A stretch of DNA of 37,679 nt from Deltaproteobacteria bacterium. Its GTDB lineage: Bacteria > Desulfobacterota > Syntrophia > Syntrophales > UBA8958. The notes under the pieces were generated by a model that was not told where the DNA came from, did not search any database, and worked only from the letters and a program-made list of their open reading frames with translations. Each line of letters starts with the position of its first letter. Position 1 is the first letter of the stretch. A program made the position numbers and the translations under genes. The stretch lies in assembly GCA_026388335.1 (NCBI GenBank), contig JAPLJZ010000098.1, forward strand, positions 1 to 37,679, written 5' to 3'. This document shows positions 1 through 7,995 of this stretch, in pieces.

Positions 1-1558
1 ACAACTACATTCGTATAATCCAGATGCATCAGGAGATCGGAACGTCCCCTGAGTTCGGATACGCTTCTCAAGCCCAACCGACGGAGAATACTGACGATTT
101 CGTTTCTCCAGGCATTATAGGTGTTAATCAATCGCTGGGCTCCCCATTCAAGATCTATTTTGGATGCCAGCATCTTATCTGTCGTTGCGATACAGCGGGG
201 ACACCCACGACCCGTCGAACAGCGATTGCATCTGACACATCCCAAGGCCACCATTTCCACCGTACCGATGACAACGCCGTCGGCGCCGAGGGCGATGGCC
301 TTGGCGACATCGTAGGGGTTGCGTATCCCGCCGCTGGCCATTAGCGTCACCTGCTCCCGCGCGCCTTCAGCCACAAGGAAATTATGCACCCTGGGAACGG
401 CATGGCGATATTTTTCTTGGCAATGTCCGGTGCGGCGCCCGTACCGCCGTAACCGCCGTCCAGGTGAATTATATGCGTTCCCGCGGAGTAGCTTCCCACG
501 GCAACCATGTCCACATCGTTGGGCGTCGATACCTTGGTCGAGATCAGCGCCCGCCTGTTGATATGCTTGACCCAGTCGATATGTTTCTGATGGTCTTCGA
601 TGGAATAGACGCTGTGGAACGGAAAGGGGGAGAACAAGGATATCCCGACGACGGTCTCGCGCATCTTGGCGACGGCCTGGGTATTTTTATCTCCCAGCAG
701 GTGCCCTCCCAAGCCCGGTTTAGCGCCCTGGGCGTATTTAAATTCCACAATAGGAACGCGTTGGATGGTTTCTTCCCGGACGCCAAAAAGGCCCGTGGCG
801 ACCTGGGTGATCATATGATCGTCGTAAGGCCTCATCCGTTCCATGAAACCGCCCTCGCCCGTGCACGAGAAGGTATTCCACGCCACGGCCGCCCGTGCCT
901 TGGAAAGCTGGGTCGTATTGCTGACGGAGCCGAAGGACATGCCGCCGCCATACCACGGGACATCGATCCTGATCCTGGCACGTCCGTCGTGGCGGCGATT
1001 CAGTTCAATACTCGTATCTATTTCTTCTTCTCTAAGTTCGATGGGCGGTCGGTCCGGAAATTTAAACCGGAGGCGGTCGAATCCTCCCTCTGATTTTCCC
1101 GTCTCGAATTCATACCCGTAATCTTCGGAAGGGCATTCACCGTTTTCCGCCATCTTCCAGGTGGCGAGAATCATCTCGGCAGGCCAACGGTAATCGCCAA
1201 GGGCTTTCATCATCGGGTTTTCCTGGATGCGCAACGCGCCCTGAGGACATGCCGTAATGCAATAGCATCCTTTTTTCTCACACACCGGGCCAAAACAGAG
1301 ATGACTCTTCGGCTGGGCAAAATATTTATACCCAGGACTTTTCACATGCACGCCCTGGGGACATATTTCAACGCATTTGCCGCATTTGAGACATAGTTCT
1401 TCGTTTCTCAGGATAATATATTTGGAGATCTCATTCCGGTATCGGGGCGGAGCCGGCCGTATCGTACGCGCCTGTTTGAATTGAGGCGTACGGGTCTTCC
1501 GCGTTTTTTCCGGAATAATATCTTCAAGCTTGCAATCTATTTCCAAAAAGTCTGCCAA
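1..1558 (-). CDS. Ferredoxin-fused FMN-binding glutamate synthase-like protein, frameshifted and cut by window edge
   Basis: This is the last visible gene of the mvhD-metF operon. The N-terminal part carries a CxxCxxCxxxC 4Fe-4S motif and a second cysteine-rich ferredoxin-like stretch. A glutamate synthase FMN domain follows (GGMSFGSVS, GQGAKPG-type KYAQGAKPGLGG, HLDGGYGGTGAAPD). I chose the TTG at 1558 as start because AGGAGG lies six bases upstream; an upstream TTG at 1582 is in frame but has no such site. The start overlaps the end of the preceding gene by about 35 bases. Near 393-397 the frame breaks and the conceptual product ends at 347. One base deeper, the frame continues without stop to position 1 and encodes the expected family C-terminus (PRVHNFLVAEGAREQV, LMASGGIRNPYDVAKA, then a CVRCNRC cysteine motif). 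No glutaminase domain is attached, so ordinary glutamate synthesis is not assured. It may be a true frameshift or a missing C in a CCC run. Confidence 0.85.
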
Positions 1559-2930
1559 AAGCTTCCTCCTCGAGTTGCTCAAAAAACATGGCCCGTCCTA
1601 CGTCCCCTCTCAGACGCCGGGCATCACGCATACCCATGGCGCCCATCAATTCAACCAACTGGTCATGCCAGGCGCTGATTAAATTGGTCATTCTTCCGAC
1701 GCCGTAACTTGGATTGATTTCCTGAATTTTAGCAGGACAGGCATGGCTATCCCCGCATTGATGGCACAGGTGACATTCAAGTCCCACCAGCAGGGGCAGG
1801 TCAATCGATACAAGATCGGCGCCGCACAGAACACCTTTTGCCATATGTTCCGGAAGGGCGATGCCGCCTCCGGCGATGATGGTAACGTCATCTCTCCGGC
1901 CGTTTTCGATCAGGGACTTGTGCACCTTACGGATCATATCCTTAATGAACATGGGGTGTTCCGATCCGATCTCCCTGCCGTTGCTATCCGCTACGATATG
2001 AATAACCTCGACGTCCTCATCGGCAAGATCGATAGCCCGTTGCATGCCGCCGGCAGTCAATTCGACGCGCACGGCAACGACAACGCCGGGATGGATCCGT
2101 TTTAGTTCCCGGATACGGCTTTTAACGTTCCCGCCGGCTTCTATTTCGGCCAACCTCGTTCTTTTCAAAATTTCCACGGGAAGCATCGCGGCGTCGGCAG
2201 CGAAATAAAAGGCGATGTGGGGCAGGCATTTGTCGGCATCAACGCCTGCGAGGGGCCATTTTTGCGCATCCACCAAGGCAATGAGATCGGTTTTGACCGC
2301 CGTTTCCACGATGATCGCATCGAGCTTCGGGAGGGTATACTTATCCGGGATTCTATCAATAACGAGGGGCATGGGAATGGACAGGATTGGAGACAGAGGC
2401 GAAACCACTTCATCACCGTTCAAGACGAGAAAAGATGATTTTTGCCCGATGTCGACGGCGGAACTGATATACTCGCGTCCGTGAATTCCGTCCCGGGTCG
2501 GCCGCACGATTTCCGACATATCGGTCCACATCGAATCAAACCCGTAACCGGAAAATTTCCCGCCATAACCTGCTCCGGAAACGGGAATTTTCGCCGTCTC
2601 CGCCTGAGCCCATGTCGTCAGAATAATCTCGGGCGTCCAGTAGCTGTTCCCGAGCTTTTCATATTCAGGATTAATTGCGAGGCATAAAAGGTTTTTGGTG
2701 CAATCCTGAACACAGGAAAAGCAGCCCATGCAATCGAAGAAAAGGGAATCCACGGTCTCGAGATCCCGGATATATTTAATCTCATCGCGGTGCCGGTCAT
2801 ACACGCAAGCCTTCTTGACGCAGTTGTGGCACCTTGCGCAATCTTCCCGCCAATCGACAATGCCGTACTTGCCGATACGCGGACGTCTGGGAGGAACAGG
2901 TTTTGTTTCTATGTGATATTTTTCTGGCAT
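1524..2930 (-). CDS. Ferredoxin-fused, partial glutamate synthase-like protein
   Basis: 468 aa. The N-terminal 90 residues hold two cysteine clusters (C31, C34, C37, C42 and C67, C70, C73, C77), so a two-cluster ferredoxin-like domain is likely. The rest resembles the C-terminal half of the glutamate synthase FMN barrel (IIAGGGIALPEHMAKGVLCGADLVSID, then a GLECHLCHQCGDSHACP cysteine motif). The N-terminal barrel signature MSFGxxS and the GQGAKPG signature seen in the downstream paralogue are missing. It may therefore be a non-catalytic or electron-transfer partner of that protein. Start ATG at 2930 has GGAGAG about nine bases upstream. It lies 23 bases after metF, and its 3' end overlaps the next gene, so the two are probably made together. 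The exact reaction is unknown. Confidence 0.85.
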   Translation of the reverse strand: MPEKYHIETKPVPPRRPRIGKYGIVDWREDCARCHNCVKKACVYDRHRDEIKYIRDLETVDSLFFDCMGCFSCVQDCTKNLLCLAINPEYEKLGNSYWTPEIILTTWAQAETAKIPVSGAGYGGKFSGYGFDSMWTDMSEIVRPTRDGIHGREYISSAVDIGQKSSFLVLNGDEVVSPLSPILSIPMPLVIDRIPDKYTLPKLDAIIVETAVKTDLIALVDAQKWPLAGVDADKCLPHIAFYFAADAAMLPVEILKRTRLAEIEAGGNVKSRIRELKRIHPGVVVAVRVELTAGGMQRAIDLADEDVEVIHIVADSNGREIGSEHPMFIKDMIRKVHKSLIENGRRDDVTIIAGGGIALPEHMAKGVLCGADLVSIDLPLLVGLECHLCHQCGDSHACPAKIQEINPSYGVGRMTNLISAWHDQLVELMGAMGMRDARRLRGDVGRAMFFEQLEEEAFGRLFGNRLQA

Positions 2931-2953
2931 AGAATCAGCTCTCCGTTGTCATA

Positions 2954-3880
2954 TTAGCGCTTGCCGGACAATCCGGAGGCTGATAAAATATCTGGTAACA
3001 TTTCTTCTTTTCCACCGGAGAGAATATGTATCCCCCGTAATCCATTCATATTTTTAAGTTTATTGATTATTTCCACGCAAATAGACAGACCCTCTTTTTT
3101 CTGGGCTTGCCTGTCTCCGGTAGATTTCAATCTTTCAATGATACCGGCAGGTATTTGGAACTCAGTGTATTTATTCAGGAGAAATTCTGCTTCCTCAGCG
3201 CTATCCAAAGGAAAGACACCGGCTATAATCGCTGTTTTTTCGGCAAGGCCGGCCTGCTTTACCGCATCAAACCAATGTTGGAACTCATCAATGTTGAATA
3301 CAGCGTGTGTCTGTATAAATTCCGCCCCAGCTGCGACTTTTTGCGTAAGCCTGATGATGTTTAAGTCAACGGGCTTCAGATAGGGATTGGCGGCGGCGCC
3401 CGTTATTACGGGGAAGGAGCCGTTTATCTTTTCACCATTCAGCAGTTCACCCTGTTCACGCATCTTTTTTATGACGTTGATCAACTGCGTAGAATCGAGG
3501 TCATATACATTCGCGGACTCGGGATTATCCGTTAAAGTCTGATGATAACCCGAAAGGCAAAGGATGTTCCTGATCCCCAAGGCCGCCGCACCCAACAAGT
3601 CGGATTGGATGGCGATACGGTTTCTGTCACGGGTAACAACCTGGTAAACAGGTTCGATTCCCGCTTGGGCGAGGATAACCGATGCCGCCAGGCTGGACAT
3701 GACAACTCCGAAAGGATTATCCGCTACATTAACCGCTGACGGCACTTCTTTTAGCGCTTGCAGGGCCGCCTTAATCGCCGCGCCCTCTGTTTCCGCCTTT
3801 GGCAGGTATTCAGCCGTAACGACGAAATCTCCACTTTTCAATTGATCATGAAACCTTTTTTCGTTTTTCACTATGCTCAC
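2954..3880 (-). CDS. metF: Methylenetetrahydrofolate reductase
   Basis: 308 aa with the MetF-family TIM-barrel layout. Visible signatures include an N-terminal TAEYLPKAETEG strand, NVADNPFGVVMSSLAAS, the RDRNRIAIQSDLLGAAALGIRNILCLSG core, and GAEFIQTHAVFNIDEF. It reduces 5,10-methylene-THF to 5-methyl-THF, or runs in reverse, in the methyl branch of the Wood-Ljungdahl pathway. In several anaerobes MetF works with an iron-sulfur MetV subunit and HdrABC/MvhD proteins. Here the upstream gene is MvhD-like, but no MetV is seen in the window. The start is uncertain: GTG at 3880, or an in-frame GTG at 3871 that is preceded by GGTGAG. It sits in the middle of a minus-strand operon with a sigma-54 promoter upstream. 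Confidence 0.92.
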   Translation of the reverse strand: MSIVKNEKRFHDQLKSGDFVVTAEYLPKAETEGAAIKAALQALKEVPSAVNVADNPFGVVMSSLAASVILAQAGIEPVYQVVTRDRNRIAIQSDLLGAAALGIRNILCLSGYHQTLTDNPESANVYDLDSTQLINVIKKMREQGELLNGEKINGSFPVITGAAANPYLKPVDLNIIRLTQKVAAGAEFIQTHAVFNIDEFQHWFDAVKQAGLAEKTAIIAGVFPLDSAEEAEFLLNKYTEFQIPAGIIERLKSTGDRQAQKKEGLSICVEIINKLKNMNGLRGIHILSGGKEEMLPDILSASGLSGKR

Positions 3881-3955
3881 CAGACTATTATGTTTTACCC
3901 GTACCCGGGCAAGATGTACTAACGGAAATCCCTTATCTATGTTGCCGGTGGCGTC

Positions 3956-4354
3956 TTACGACATACCGCGAATTTTTTCACGAAAAATTTTTAATTTTGA
4001 AACAATTCCTTCCATTCCATTACCATTCATAGGCAGGACGGTTACACGCTTGCCACCCATTCCGGCCTCTTCAAGGAGGGTATTGGCCTGTTCCGCTCTT
4101 TTAGGAGCCCGTAGATTACCTTCGAGGTAATGGCATTCATTTTTAGGGCAGGTGACTAAAGCAAGGCCGTCTGCTCCCGTCTCAAACGCCTTGAGGAAAT
4201 AAAGGAGATCTGCCTTGCCGGAACATGGCAGGCTGATTATTTTATGCTCATCCCCCTCTTCTTCGCCAAACAGGCGGCTAAGTTCATCTCCGTCGATACA
4301 ATTTGAACAGTAAAAGATATATAATTTTAAATCTTTATGATGTAGCATTTCCAT
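3956..4354 (-). CDS. mvhD: MvhD/FlpD-like hydrogenase iron-sulfur subunit
   Basis: 132 aa from the ATG at 4354, which has GAGG six bases upstream; an upstream in-frame start at 4405 lacks a site. Conserved features are FYCSNC near residues 15-19, LPCSGKADLLYFLKAFETGADGL near 42-64, and TCPKNECHYLEGNLRAPKR near 68-87. Cysteines 16, 19, 44, 69 and 74 fit the [2Fe-2S]-binding delta subunit that links heterodisulfide reductase HdrA to hydrogenase or formate dehydrogenase in methanogens, and to MetFV in some acetogens. Here it is the first gene of the operon with metF. It probably passes electrons to or from a partner complex. No HdrA gene is in view, so the partner may be encoded elsewhere or be the downstream ferredoxin/GltB-like pair. 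Confidence 0.88.
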   Translation of the reverse strand: MEMLHHKDLKLYIFYCSNCIDGDELSRLFGEEEGDEHKIISLPCSGKADLLYFLKAFETGADGLALVTCPKNECHYLEGNLRAPKRAEQANTLLEEAGMGGKRVTVLPMNGNGMEGIVSKLKIFREKIRGMS

Positions 4355-4440
4355 ATTATCCTCACTGCGATAGATAAGGGATAAGTGAATCCTTTGTTCG
4401 CACAAATCACAGAAACGTACCGAACAGTAGCGGCAATTAA

Positions 4441-4456
4441 AGCAAATATAGTGCCA
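4441..4456 (-). promoter_or_regulatory. Sigma-54 promoter of the mvhD-metF operon
   Basis: On the minus strand the sequence reads TGGCAC-TATAT-TTGC, an exact match to the TGGCAC-N5-TTGC consensus, with GG and GC exactly ten bases apart. The predicted start of transcription is near 4430, about 75 bases before the mvhD start codon. Confidence 0.85.
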
Positions 4457-4933
4457 TAACCTGTGTTAAATGCGCGAGGTATCTTGGTGATGGTTTTTGT
4501 TCTATCCGCGCTGGTTTGGCATAAAAAGTGCGTGTTGGATTTTTGAGGCACGGGGTATTTGCCTACAGCAATAAATATAGCAGTCAAGACAACCATTTCA
4601 TCTAAAAGCGCTGTCTACAACGAAATTTTCTGCTATTGTTTATTTCAACCTATTACCCGACGCCGTCCGCAATAGTGAGGCGATATAAATAAAAATAGAC
4701 GCTGCAACAATCTATTCATTATCGTGAAGAAAGGAACAAAAACGTTTTTTTGTCGATTTTTTTCAACAATAATGTGCTATGCTGAAATTATGGCACCAAT
4801 CCCACCCCGCAAAAAGTATTTATAAACATTAAAACACCTATTTACGTTGATGACGTCATCGTACTGAAATGTGACTTAGAAAGTAAAGAGGGGGGATGAT
4901 GCCCGAACAAAGATACAATTATGTGCAAAGAAG
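4457..4933. other. Intergenic region without a convincing gene
   Basis: AT-rich stretch between the sigma-54 promoter of the mvhD operon and the terminator of the GltB-like gene. It contains a perfect 12-bp palindrome, GATGACGTCATC, at 4849-4860. A sigma-54 activator for the 4441-4456 promoter would be expected to bind somewhere in 4470-4650, but I see no clear inverted repeat there. The reading frame running through 4327-4596 overlaps mvhD and has no family-like features. Confidence 0.5.
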
Positions 4934-4971
4934 CCGAAGGAGAAGGCTCTATAAAAAGCCCTCTCCTTCGG
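4934..4971 (-). terminator. Terminator hairpin after the FMN glutamate synthase-like gene
   Basis: Inverted repeat CCGAAGGAG / CTCCTTCGG, with an additional inner AGGCT/AGCC pairing and an A-rich loop. It lies about 30 bases past the stop codon of the gene ending at 5005. There is only a modest pyrimidine run after the stem, so termination strength is uncertain. Confidence 0.7.
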
Positions 4972-5004
4972 TTGTAGTAAATGGTCAGATAAGGATTTAT
5001 CGTT

Positions 5005-6594
5005 CTATTCGGTCAGAATCTTCTTTGCTTCCTTCAAATAGGCTTCCATAACATACGGAATGCCGGAGATGTCGGCCGCCTCTTTGGTCAGGGACATGAC
5101 ATCCCTGCGGGTAACCGTGGAAAGGTTGAAGTTTCGGCTGCCGGCCATGAGCTGCTGAAGCCCGATCTTGAATTTCTGACCGTATGTATAGAAACCAAGG
5201 GCGCCCAGAGGAATTTTCTCAGTTTCCTTACCGTACTTCTTCTTCAACTCCTCATAACAAACGAAAATTTCCTCTATCGTCGTACCGAAGACGGAGACGG
5301 TCTTGGGCAGATTCTTGTTTGCGATCCACTCGCCGATATTCTTGCCAACCATAGCGGGGATCATGAGAGCTCGCCCCATGCAGACGGCCTTGACGTATGG
5401 GGCGCCCATAGATAGGGCCTTGAATACTCCGTCTTCCGATGAAAAGCCGCCGGCGACGGCGATATCGGGAACCCTCAGCTTCTTCTTTTTCATCTCTTCA
5501 CAGAACTGATAGGTCAGGCTGTGGAGATAGAAGCTGGGGATGCCCCATTCGCACATCATGGGCCAGGGGCTCATGCCGGTGCCGCCCGGTGCGCCGTCAA
5601 TGGTTAAAAGATCGATCTCTGCCTCGGAACAGAAGCGGAGCGCCATGGCCAGCTCGACGGCGGAATAGGCGCCGGTCTTCAGAGTAATACGGGAGAAACC
5701 GATTTTGCGGAGACGCGCAACCTCTTTCATGAAGCCGTCTTTCGTCACAAAGCCAAGACGGGAATGGCGTTCAAACTCTTTGATGGCCCCATCCTTAAAG
5801 GCGGCCTTGATTTCAGGAAGGGTCGGATCGGGCAGAACAATATAGCCCCGTTTTTTTAATTCTATGGCCCTTTCCAGAGTCTTTACTTTGATTTCACCGC
5901 CGATGTTCTTGGCGCCCTGTCCCCATTTAAGCTCTATCGTATCTAATTTGTGCTTTTTACTTACATATTCAGCAACCCCCAGGCGTGTGTCTTCCACGTT
6001 CATCTGGACCAGGATCTCTCCATATCCTTCATTATAGCGATTGTAAGTCTCGATGCGACGGTCCATTTCAGGAGATTTTTTCACCTTGCCCTTGCTGTCC
6101 AATTCCAGGCCGGGATCGATACCGCATACATTTTCACCGCATACGAGTGTGACGCCGGAAATGGCTGCACCAGCGGCGAAGTGTTCCCAGTTCCGACGGG
6201 CAATCTCCGTGGAACCCAGGGCGCCTGTGAAGATGGGCATGCGCATTTTGACCTTTTTATTCCAGCCATATGCAGTTTCCGTATTCACAGATGGAAATAA
6301 TGCTGTATCCGGACCAGCCGTTACTCCTTTAGGCAAACCTTCGGCGCCAACTGCATATCCCTGAATGCTGAGATGAGAATAATCGACAGGATAGTTTTTG
6401 TCCGCCCCGGCGGTAATTTCACCAAAGCCCGTGGGATAGAGAACTTCACGGCCCCGGAATGAGGACAGCCAGATCTCGCAGCCTCCCCGACATCCATCCA
6501 CACATCGGCTGCAAATACCCGACATGGGGACAACACTTTTGGAACGGTTGAACGTTCCCGTTGACTCGTTTGCATTTGGTTGCCTAAGATTCAT
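5005..6594 (-). CDS. FMN-binding glutamate synthase-family protein (stand-alone)
   Basis: 529 aa, with a start ATG preceded by GGGAGGAG at six bases. The N-terminal segment has a compact cysteine motif (CSRCVDGCRGGCEIW, residues about 27-41). The FMN-barrel follows with MPIFTGALGSTEIA, ELKWGQGAKNIGGE, TIDGAPGGTGMSPWP and IAVAGGFSSEDGVFKALSMGA. It has neither a glutaminase (GATase) domain nor the GXGXG domain, so alone it could not take ammonia from glutamine. It may need a partner or do a related flavin reaction. It follows nrpR by 50 bases and ends at a hairpin, so nrpR and this gene look like a two-gene operon under nitrogen control. Exact activity is not predictable from sequence. Confidence 0.9.
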   Translation of the reverse strand: MNLRQPNANESTGTFNRSKSVVPMSGICSRCVDGCRGGCEIWLSSFRGREVLYPTGFGEITAGADKNYPVDYSHLSIQGYAVGAEGLPKGVTAGPDTALFPSVNTETAYGWNKKVKMRMPIFTGALGSTEIARRNWEHFAAGAAISGVTLVCGENVCGIDPGLELDSKGKVKKSPEMDRRIETYNRYNEGYGEILVQMNVEDTRLGVAEYVSKKHKLDTIELKWGQGAKNIGGEIKVKTLERAIELKKRGYIVLPDPTLPEIKAAFKDGAIKEFERHSRLGFVTKDGFMKEVARLRKIGFSRITLKTGAYSAVELAMALRFCSEAEIDLLTIDGAPGGTGMSPWPMMCEWGIPSFYLHSLTYQFCEEMKKKKLRVPDIAVAGGFSSEDGVFKALSMGAPYVKAVCMGRALMIPAMVGKNIGEWIANKNLPKTVSVFGTTIEEIFVCYEELKKKYGKETEKIPLGALGFYTYGQKFKIGLQQLMAGSRNFNLSTVTRRDVMSLTKEAADISGIPYVMEAYLKEAKKILTE

Positions 6595-6644
6595 AAAATT
6601 CTCCTCCCTTTGTAGAAATTTTCTGGTTTATCTGTTTTTTCTCT

Positions 6645-7649
6645 TTAAATTGACATCTCTTCATATACTTCCGTGAATGGCCTGAGATCACCATATTCAA
6701 GCATTGTAGACATGGCATGATTTTCAATCGGGATGCCAGCCTCGTGGACGGCGGCCGTCGGATTGAGGCCACCGATGAGGATCATGCCTACCTTATGAAT
6801 ATCCACAGGTATCTGGCATACGGCTTCTCCGATTTCCCCGGTAACTAAAACGCCATTCATCCCCGCCCTCCTGAGATTGCTGACGATTTCCCTTACTTTG
6901 TCCATACATGGCGCGGGAATTTCTCTAAAATTCGCCAATATCTTTCCCTCCCCGTTGGCAATGGCTTCTCGGACCGATGTCATTTTACCACGAATAAAAG
7001 CCTCTGACGGGTCAAGGGAAGAACCGGAATAGTAAATCAGTTCCACAAAACGGAGGGGACGTCCCTTTCTCATCTGCAGGATTCCTCCGAACTTGGAATC
7101 CATGGGAATCCCGTTTTTCAGCATGACTCCGTTTGTAACGATGCTGCATACGGTGGCAAACCCTACCCTACCTGCCGGGACTAAGGCATCCCCAATACGC
7201 TGCCCCTCATGGGCTACTGCGACAAGGTCGCTGACCTTCAGGTTTGCTTCAAAAACAGCAGCCATAACCTTTAAGGCCTCAGAAAGGTTTTCCCGGGGCA
7301 AAAAGGAGATATTCATCGGAATGAGTCCCTGCCGCCGGACAGGATCGAAGGTGGTACGGAAGGAGAGAATTTCAATGCGGGAGATGACAAAGCCGATTTT
7401 ATCGCGGACCATGGCATGCTGAATTTCCTCGATGCCCATGTTGGTGATGGTGCGCCCATCGAGTTTCCCAATGAGTTCCGTAAGACCGCGTTCGTCCATA
7501 AAACGAAGATGATAACGGACGGCCCTTTCGCTCAGAGTGATTCCATAATCCTGAAGACGACGGGAAATTACCCGAGCCCCGACAGGCGCCACAGAGTCGC
7601 GGACAATTTTCAGGATAAGGAGTGTCTTCCGTTCTATTTCCTGAGACAT
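6645..7649 (-). CDS. nrpR: NrpR-type nitrogen regulator (winged helix + DUF128 domain)
   Basis: 334 aa from the ATG at 7649, which has AAAAGG nine bases upstream; a GTG at 7703 is a longer alternative. Residues about 5-75 form a winged helix (LLILKIVRDSVAPVGARVISRRLQDYGITLSERAVRYHLRFMDERGLTE, GRTITNMGIEEI). The rest is one NrpR/DUF128 domain, including VGRVGFATVCSIVTNGVMLKNGIPMDSKFGGIL and GMNGVLVTGEIGEAVCQIPVDIHKVGMILIGGLNP. In Methanococcus, NrpR is a repressor of nif and glnA that is released by 2-oxoglutarate. Here one sensor domain is present, whereas the M. maripaludis protein has two. It is co-directional with a GltB-like gene and divergent from the DUF3141 gene. A nearby palindrome is shared with the amtB upstream region, suggesting autoregulation. 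Confidence 0.9.
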   Translation of the reverse strand: MSQEIERKTLLILKIVRDSVAPVGARVISRRLQDYGITLSERAVRYHLRFMDERGLTELIGKLDGRTITNMGIEEIQHAMVRDKIGFVISRIEILSFRTTFDPVRRQGLIPMNISFLPRENLSEALKVMAAVFEANLKVSDLVAVAHEGQRIGDALVPAGRVGFATVCSIVTNGVMLKNGIPMDSKFGGILQMRKGRPLRFVELIYYSGSSLDPSEAFIRGKMTSVREAIANGEGKILANFREIPAPCMDKVREIVSNLRRAGMNGVLVTGEIGEAVCQIPVDIHKVGMILIGGLNPTAAVHEAGIPIENHAMSTMLEYGDLRPFTEVYEEMSI

Positions 7650-7695
7650 GGGCAATACCTTTTTATTAGGCAGGCGGTAATCTATTGCCGACCCC

Positions 7696-7724
7696 TCTAT
7701 CACCGAGGAAAGACCCTGTCAAGC
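7696..7724 (-). promoter_or_regulatory. Probable sigma-70 type promoter of nrpR
   Basis: On the minus strand TTGACA (7719-7724) is followed 17 bases later by TAGAGG, which is a weak -10. It lies directly downstream of the GTACAAATATGTAC palindrome and about 50 bases before the nrpR start codon. The -35 is perfect and the -10 is poor. Confidence 0.45.
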
Positions 7725-7731
7725 ACAAAAT

Positions 7732-7745
7732 GTACAAATATGTAC
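7732..7745. promoter_or_regulatory. Candidate operator GTACAAATATGTAC
   Basis: An imperfect palindrome (GTACA-N4-TGTAC) in the nrpR/DUF3141 intergenic region, just upstream of the nrpR -35. Twelve of its bases, ACAAATATGTAC, recur exactly in a perfect palindrome upstream of amtB, and its ACAAAT half recurs upstream of the glutamate synthase operon. It could bind NrpR or the sigma-54 activator encoded at 30422. Confidence 0.6.
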
Positions 7746-7995
7746 GAATTACACGTGATATTGGTTCAAAAAAGTTACTTTGGTCTTTGTAACGTAATGG
7801 CTGCTATAGGCAATATTTAACGGGCAGGAGGGGAGTCACCAATCGCAAGGGATGCATGTTACATGTCGTAAATATTGACAAATTAGTAAAAAGTAATTTT
7901 GAATTATGTCGTGTCTCAAGAGAAATATTTTTATTGACACTGGCACGTCTATGCCCTATGTTTCCGGCGGTTTATCAGAAAAGGAGACAGATATT

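Noticed and set aside
4393-4406. TTTGT-N4-ACAAA inverted repeat in the mvhD leader, and a weaker TTTG-N4-CAAA at about 30341-30352
   Set aside because: Half-sites resemble the nrpR/amtB motif but with the opposite orientation and different spacing; too short to claim.
4327-4596. 89-aa minus-strand frame upstream of mvhD
   Set aside because: Overlaps the mvhD start and runs through its sigma-54 promoter; no ribosome site and no known motif.
7941-7954. Sigma-54-like TGGCACGTCTATGC before the DUF3141 gene
   Set aside because: GG and GC are only nine bases apart; sigma-54 promoters keep ten. A similar GG-N9-GC at about 7799-7812 fails for the same reason.
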